DNA of 15,640 nt, from contig JAGUWT010000094.1 of the NCBI GenBank assembly GCA_020062205.1, forward strand, positions 1-15,640, read 5' to 3'. Shown here piece after piece: positions 12,806 to 15,640 of this stretch. Numbering within the stretch: the stretch's first letter is position 1; each line of letters starts with the position of its first letter. The translations under genes and the position numbers were made by a program. The DNA is from Thermodesulfovibrionales bacterium (GTDB taxonomy: Bacteria > Nitrospirota > Thermodesulfovibrionia > Thermodesulfovibrionales > SM23-35). The notes beneath the pieces are model-generated. The model did no database searches and was not told the origin of the DNA. It saw only the letters and a list, made by a program, of their open reading frames with translations.

Positions 12806-13891
12806 TTATTCTACGGGAAGAGTGAACCAAAAAGTCGACCCAATGTCAATATTGTTCCTGAAACCGATATTACCACCATGTGCTTCGACAATCTTTTTTG
12901 AAATTGTTAAACCGAGACCTGTACCTCTCTCGCTCGTTCTTTTACTACAATAAAAAGCTTCAAAAAGTTTGTTTATATCTTCAGCATTTATACCAGTACC
13001 AGTATCAACTATCTCTGTAACGATATTTTTATCTTCAACTTTTAAATTGATCTTAATTGTGGAATTAGGTTTCGAAAAATTTATTGCATTAATGAGTAAG
13101 TTGCTCACTACTTGACTTATCTTATTTCGATCATAAGAAAACATAGGCATATCAGTTTCTTTTAGAATTTCTATACGGATGTTTTTTTGATTAGCAATAA
13201 TTGTATTTAATGTAACAATGTCTCCAATAAATTTTCCATAATCATAGGTGCTCTTATTGATTTGTAAATGACCGGCTTCAATTTTCGTGATATCAAGATA
13301 ATCCTCAATCAATTTCAGCATATATACACTTTTTCTATAGATACTTTCGAGCAGTAAGATCTGGTCCTGCGATAAATTGTTTCTGTTTTCTTTGTCTAAT
13401 ATAGTAAAAGAGCTCATTTCGATGATTGATAATGGATTCCTTAAATCATGGGCCACCATTCCGATAAAAAAATTCTTGATTTTACTCAATTCAACAAGTT
13501 GCTCATTTTGTTTTGTTCGAATTTCAAAGTCTTTTTTTAGTAAACTTAAGATATAAGAATTACTCAGTAAAAACAGTAATCGAATCGCGGCTTCTCCTGT
13601 TAATATTAAATAATCGGTCTCTTGTAATTTTTCAGGTGACAGAAGTATAAGACGTACCGTGAACCAAGAGATAATGCTGAGAACTGAAAATGTAATTCCA
13701 GCCCTAAGATTTACAAACCATGTCAAAAGGAGAACTGAGAATAGATAAAAAATTGAGAAACCATAATGCAGTCCGGTGAAATAATCTGCAAAAGTCAGGA
13801 CAGTAAGCAATAAGAGAGATGCTAACACTATCCAGAATTTTGGGACCTGATACAAAAACTTAACTATTTTCTTGGATTGCTTATATAACAT
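12806..13891 (-). CDS. membrane histidine kinase with N-terminal transmembrane sensor
   Basis: A 361-residue kinase. Residues 1-120 hold about four membrane segments (roughly 18-35, 43-62, 65-84, 96-118) with short loops, so it likely senses within or near the membrane. HisKA follows, with H148 in IGMVAHDLRNPLS, then HATPase_c: N264/N268 (NLLINAINF), G1 D296-TGTGI, F-box-like FEAFYCSK, G2 RGTGLGLT (322-329). This is the common HPK1-type core, clearly unrelated in detail to the two kinases on the plus strand. ATG at 13891 has no strong Shine-Dalgarno sequence; the DNA upstream is very AT-rich with a TATAAT-like site around 13929. It converges on the receiver gene with a 136-nt gap. Its target is not evident. 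Confidence 0.88.
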   Translation of the reverse strand: MLYKQSKKIVKFLYQVPKFWIVLASLLLLTVLTFADYFTGLHYGFSIFYLFSVLLLTWFVNLRAGITFSVLSIISWFTVRLILLSPEKLQETDYLILTGEAAIRLLFLLSNSYILSLLKKDFEIRTKQNEQLVELSKIKNFFIGMVAHDLRNPLSIIEMSSFTILDKENRNNLSQDQILLLESIYRKSVYMLKLIEDYLDITKIEAGHLQINKSTYDYGKFIGDIVTLNTIIANQKNIRIEILKETDMPMFSYDRNKISQVVSNLLINAINFSKPNSTIKINLKVEDKNIVTEIVDTGTGINAEDINKLFEAFYCSKRTSERGTGLGLTISKKIVEAHGGNIGFRNNIDIGSTFWFTLPVE

Positions 13892-13955
13892 ATGTTTAAT
13901 AATTTGTAAATTTCAAGAGGTTACTATATTATATTTTAATTTTAAATGTTGATTC

Positions 13956-14093
13956 TACCTAAGAATCGACCCCTTTTCTACCCGAATTTTGACCCCCTAT
14001 TTAGGTTACCATTATACCACTTTAGAGCATCAGATACATTTTAAAAACTTTACAAACATCGTCTTGTTCCCTAAAAATCGATCCTGGGCGATT
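13956..14093. repeat. degenerate repeat array, possible insertion-sequence end remnant
   Basis: The gap 13892-14193 has no intact gene. It contains TCGACCCC (13967-13974) and TTGACCCC (13989-13996) 22 nt apart, a weaker third match ATCGATCCTGGG (about 14077), inverted ACCTAA/TTAGGT (13957-13962 and 14001-14006), and inverted AATCG/CGATT (14076-14080 and 14089-14093). Multiple GACCCC-type repeats resemble the binding-site arrays at the ends of IS21-like elements as I recall them. No transposase is present. Confidence 0.3.
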
Positions 14094-14193
14094 TGGTGAA
14101 GCCATTTTTTAACCTAAGCATAAATATTAGCTTTGATAGGCTTGGTTCTATGGATATGCCATTTTAAATGCATTTTGGGGGTTAAAGGCCCCC

Positions 14194-14535
14194 GTGAGTA
14201 GAATAACCCTGCTCAGAGTTATTAATCTGGCACTGTATTTGAAAAGAGTTAGGGAAGGAATAGACCCTGAGGAAGAGGCAAAAAGAACACTGGATGAAGC
14301 TAAGGTATTTCTCCTCCAAGCAGGGATTGCCGAAGGACTTATTGCAACCAGGATAATGGTCGGGAAAGATTCGGCCGAAGAGATTCTTAAAGGAGCAGAA
14401 GAAGGTGATTATAACCTGATTATTATGGGCCGTAAGGGACGTTCTGCAATTAAAGATCTTATAATGGGTGGGGTAAGTTCAAGGGTATTGCAATGTTGCA
14501 AGAACCCAACCGTTGCTATTGTATTGCTATTGTAA
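14194..14535 (+). pseudogene. universal stress protein, 5'-truncated
   Basis: A 113-residue reading frame that matches the C-terminal three quarters of a UspA-family protein (PF00582, usually 140-150 residues). It begins at GTG directly in what should be the second strand (ITLLRVI). The first strand and helix with the usual VDGS/VDFS nucleotide-contacting residues are missing. The C-terminal ATP motif G-x2-G-x9-G-x-S is present (MGRKGRSAIKDLIMGGVSS), followed by the last strand (NPTVAIVLLL). In frame upstream there is no Usp-like sequence before a stop at 14137. No ribosome-binding site is seen; a GGGGG/CCCCC hairpin (14177-14193) abuts the GTG. The repeat debris at 13956-14093 suggests an insertion/deletion removed the 5' end. 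A short expressed product cannot be ruled out. Confidence 0.7.
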
Positions 14536-14618
14536 GCAGTGGGTAATTCAGTTATTAAAACTATTTCATCAACATATACAGCACTAAATACATCAGTATT
14601 CCTCTGTTTTTCTCCTTG

Positions 14619-14655
14619 AAATAATTGTGCATTTGACATGCACACAGAATTATTT
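14619..14655 (+). promoter_or_regulatory. inverted-repeat operator overlapping the VapBC promoter
   Basis: AAATAATT (14619-14626) pairs with AATTATTT (14648-14655), and GTGCAT (14627-14632) pairs with ATGCAC (14638-14643), giving 14 paired bases around the loop TTGAC with a 4-nt bulge. The loop carries the -35 hexamer. This is where an autoregulating VapB/VapC complex would be expected to bind. Confidence 0.55.
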
Positions 14656-14661
14656 TATTAT
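14633..14661 (+). promoter_or_regulatory. sigma-70-type promoter of vapBC
   Basis: Consensus TTGACA (14633-14638), a 17-nt spacer, and TATTAT (14656-14661), 20 nt before the antitoxin ATG. It is the strongest promoter match in the window. Confidence 0.7.
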
Positions 14662-14681
14662 ATGCCTAAAAGAGGTGCAAA

Positions 14682-14888
14682 ATGAGAGCTACTATAGACA
14701 TAGATGATAAGCTTATAGAAGAGGCAAAAAAACTTACCAATGTTAAAACCAAGAAGGAACTCATAAACTTATCTCTTAAAGAACTTATAAAGAAAAAGAG
14801 GATAGAACATCTTTTGAGTCTCTTTGGAAGTTCACCTATAGATATAACTCTTAAGGATGTCGAAAAGTTCAGGGAAGATGAGTTCTGA
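14682..14888 (+). CDS. vapB: VapB-type antitoxin
   Basis: A 68-residue protein of the DUF2191-type VapB family. The N-terminus MRATIDIDDKLIEEAKKLTNVKTKKELINLSLKELI gives the strand and two helices of a ribbon-helix-helix DNA-binding dimer. The C-terminal part (about 42-68: LLSLFGSSPIDITLKDVEKFREDEF) is the toxin-binding tail. AGAGG lies 6 nt before the ATG. It overlaps the toxin start by 11 nt. It should neutralise the VapC nuclease and bind the inverted repeat over its own promoter. Confidence 0.88.
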   Translation: MRATIDIDDKLIEEAKKLTNVKTKKELINLSLKELIKKKRIEHLLSLFGSSPIDITLKDVEKFREDEF

Positions 14889-15279
14889 GAGATTTCTCGT
14901 TGATACAACTGTATGGGTTAAATATCTTCGAGGATTAGATATAACTCTAAAGGATCGTATCAGCTCTCTGGTTTTAGAAGGAAGGGTTTATACATCAGAA
15001 ATAATAATCATGGAGATCTTAAGAGGTGCTAAATCTGATAGAGAATATAACATGCTCTATCAGGATTTTCTTGCTCTTCCTCAACTCGCGATAAACCACG
15101 GTGTCTGGGAAACAGCATGGAAGACTGCTTATACGCTTAGAAAAATTGGTGTTAATATCCCGATGGCAGATGTGATAATATCAGCAGTGGCAATGTATCA
15201 CAAGTGCGCACTTATGCATTCTGATAAGCATTTTAACCTTTTGGCAAAACATACAGGGCTTAAGATTTTTGAAATATAG
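14878..15279 (+). CDS. vapC: VapC-type PIN-domain ribonuclease toxin
   Basis: A 133-residue PIN-domain protein (PF01850). The four acidic metal-binding residues are visible: D9 (FLVDTTVWV), E46 (IIIMEILRG), D98 (IPMADVIISA) and D116 (MHSDKHF). VapC toxins cut tRNA or rRNA with Mg2+/Mn2+. I chose ATG 14878, which gives the usual short lead MSSERFLVDT and overlaps the antitoxin by 11 nt; an in-frame ATG at 14857 would add seven residues and lengthen the overlap. All key residues are intact, so the toxin is probably active. Confidence 0.9.
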   Translation: MSSERFLVDTTVWVKYLRGLDITLKDRISSLVLEGRVYTSEIIIMEILRGAKSDREYNMLYQDFLALPQLAINHGVWETAWKTAYTLRKIGVNIPMADVIISAVAMYHKCALMHSDKHFNLLAKHTGLKIFEI

Positions 15280-15319
15280 CGATTACTCTGTCTATCCCAA
15301 ATTAATATTACATCGCTTT

Positions 15320-15637
15320 CTATTCCTTCAAAATTATATTGGATATTTCATCAAATATCTCTGTCATTCTCACAACACCAACAAACTTCCTTTTGTACTC
15401 CAAAACAGGCAGTAAAATCAAATCATGATGGAGCATCAGGTATGCTCCTTTTGTTATGAGGTCACCGGGTTCAACAAAATACTTGGCAGGAACCATAATC
15501 TCGCTTACAGCCTTTCCTGCCAGCTCCTTGGATTCCTTGTTAAAGAGTGTATCCCAGATAATGGCTAAACCCGATTCATCTTCTTCATGAACCTGAGCTT
15601 TAGTGCTTGGCTTTAAAGAATAAAAGATGAATTGGGG
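15320..15637 (-). pseudogene. CBS-domain protein fragment (C-terminal part, no start codon)
   Basis: On the minus strand a frame is open for 105 codons, from just after TGA (15640-15638) down to TAG at 15322-15320. Its second half reads as one CBS motif: AVSEIMVPAKYFVEPGD, then LITKGAYLMLHHDLILLPVLE, then KFVGVVRMTEIFDEI, ending NIILKE. CBS domains bind adenosyl ligands in pairs, so at least one more domain should precede it. No ATG, GTG or TTG lies before M48, which is already inside the CBS domain. Either the gene was cut upstream, a frameshift lies near the edge, or an unusual start is used. The sequence at the edge (TGACCCCAATTC on the minus strand) recalls the GACCCC repeats at 13967-13996. 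Confidence 0.6.
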
Positions 15638-15640
15638 TCA

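Overview
The window looks like chromosomal DNA of an AT-rich, uncultured, probably anaerobic bacterium. This rests on general character only: Shine-Dalgarno-led genes, a two-component-rich gene set, complex I/Mrp-type antiporter subunits, two toxin-antitoxin pairs and several families of short hairpin repeats. Nothing here fixes the phylum.

Layout. Positions 1-364 hold a possible gene tail and a cluster of C/G-rich hairpin repeats. Positions 365-4333 are a tight operon (4-nt overlaps, one 5-nt gap) of two large proton-conducting antiporter-like subunits, a small two-helix membrane protein between them, and an anchored protein whose outer domain resembles archaeal type IV pilins. A second copy of the C/G-rich repeat follows (4376-4463), then a HEAT-repeat protein. 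Positions 5278-5858 are a complete REP-associated transposase (RAYT) element with 30-nt imperfect terminal inverted repeats and internal GTAG-hairpins. It ends 8 nt before the start codon of a PAS histidine kinase (5867-7009).

A MazEF-like toxin-antitoxin pair (7199-7811) and a cluster of covarying hairpins (7832-7987) come next. Then a divergent PEP-utilising 'mobile-domain' protein (8018-9658), whose expected catalytic histidine is a tyrosine, overlaps or abuts a Cache-PAS membrane histidine kinase (9639-11924). That kinase's catalytic half is a close paralogue of the kinase at 5867. Another repeat-filled gap (11925-12264) holds a second hairpin cluster and a transposase-less REP pair, followed by a receiver-only response regulator (12265-12669). 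A convergent membrane histidine kinase lies on the minus strand (12806-13891). The last part holds degenerate repeat debris, a 5'-truncated universal stress protein, a VapBC pair with a clear promoter/operator, and a minus-strand CBS-domain fragment without a start codon.

How it fits together. The first block probably moves H+ or Na+ across the membrane together with subunits encoded elsewhere. The middle block is a signalling island: two kinases share a near-identical catalytic core behind different sensors, with one stand-alone receiver as a plausible shared target. The PEP-mobile-domain protein, likely catalytically dead, is placed as if it works with the Cache kinase, and this is the best candidate here for an undescribed arrangement. 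Mobile DNA has repeatedly shaped gene borders: the RAYT terminal repeat by the first kinase's ribosome-binding site, a perfect 37-nt palindrome across the same kinase's stop codon, and repeat debris beside the truncated stress protein.
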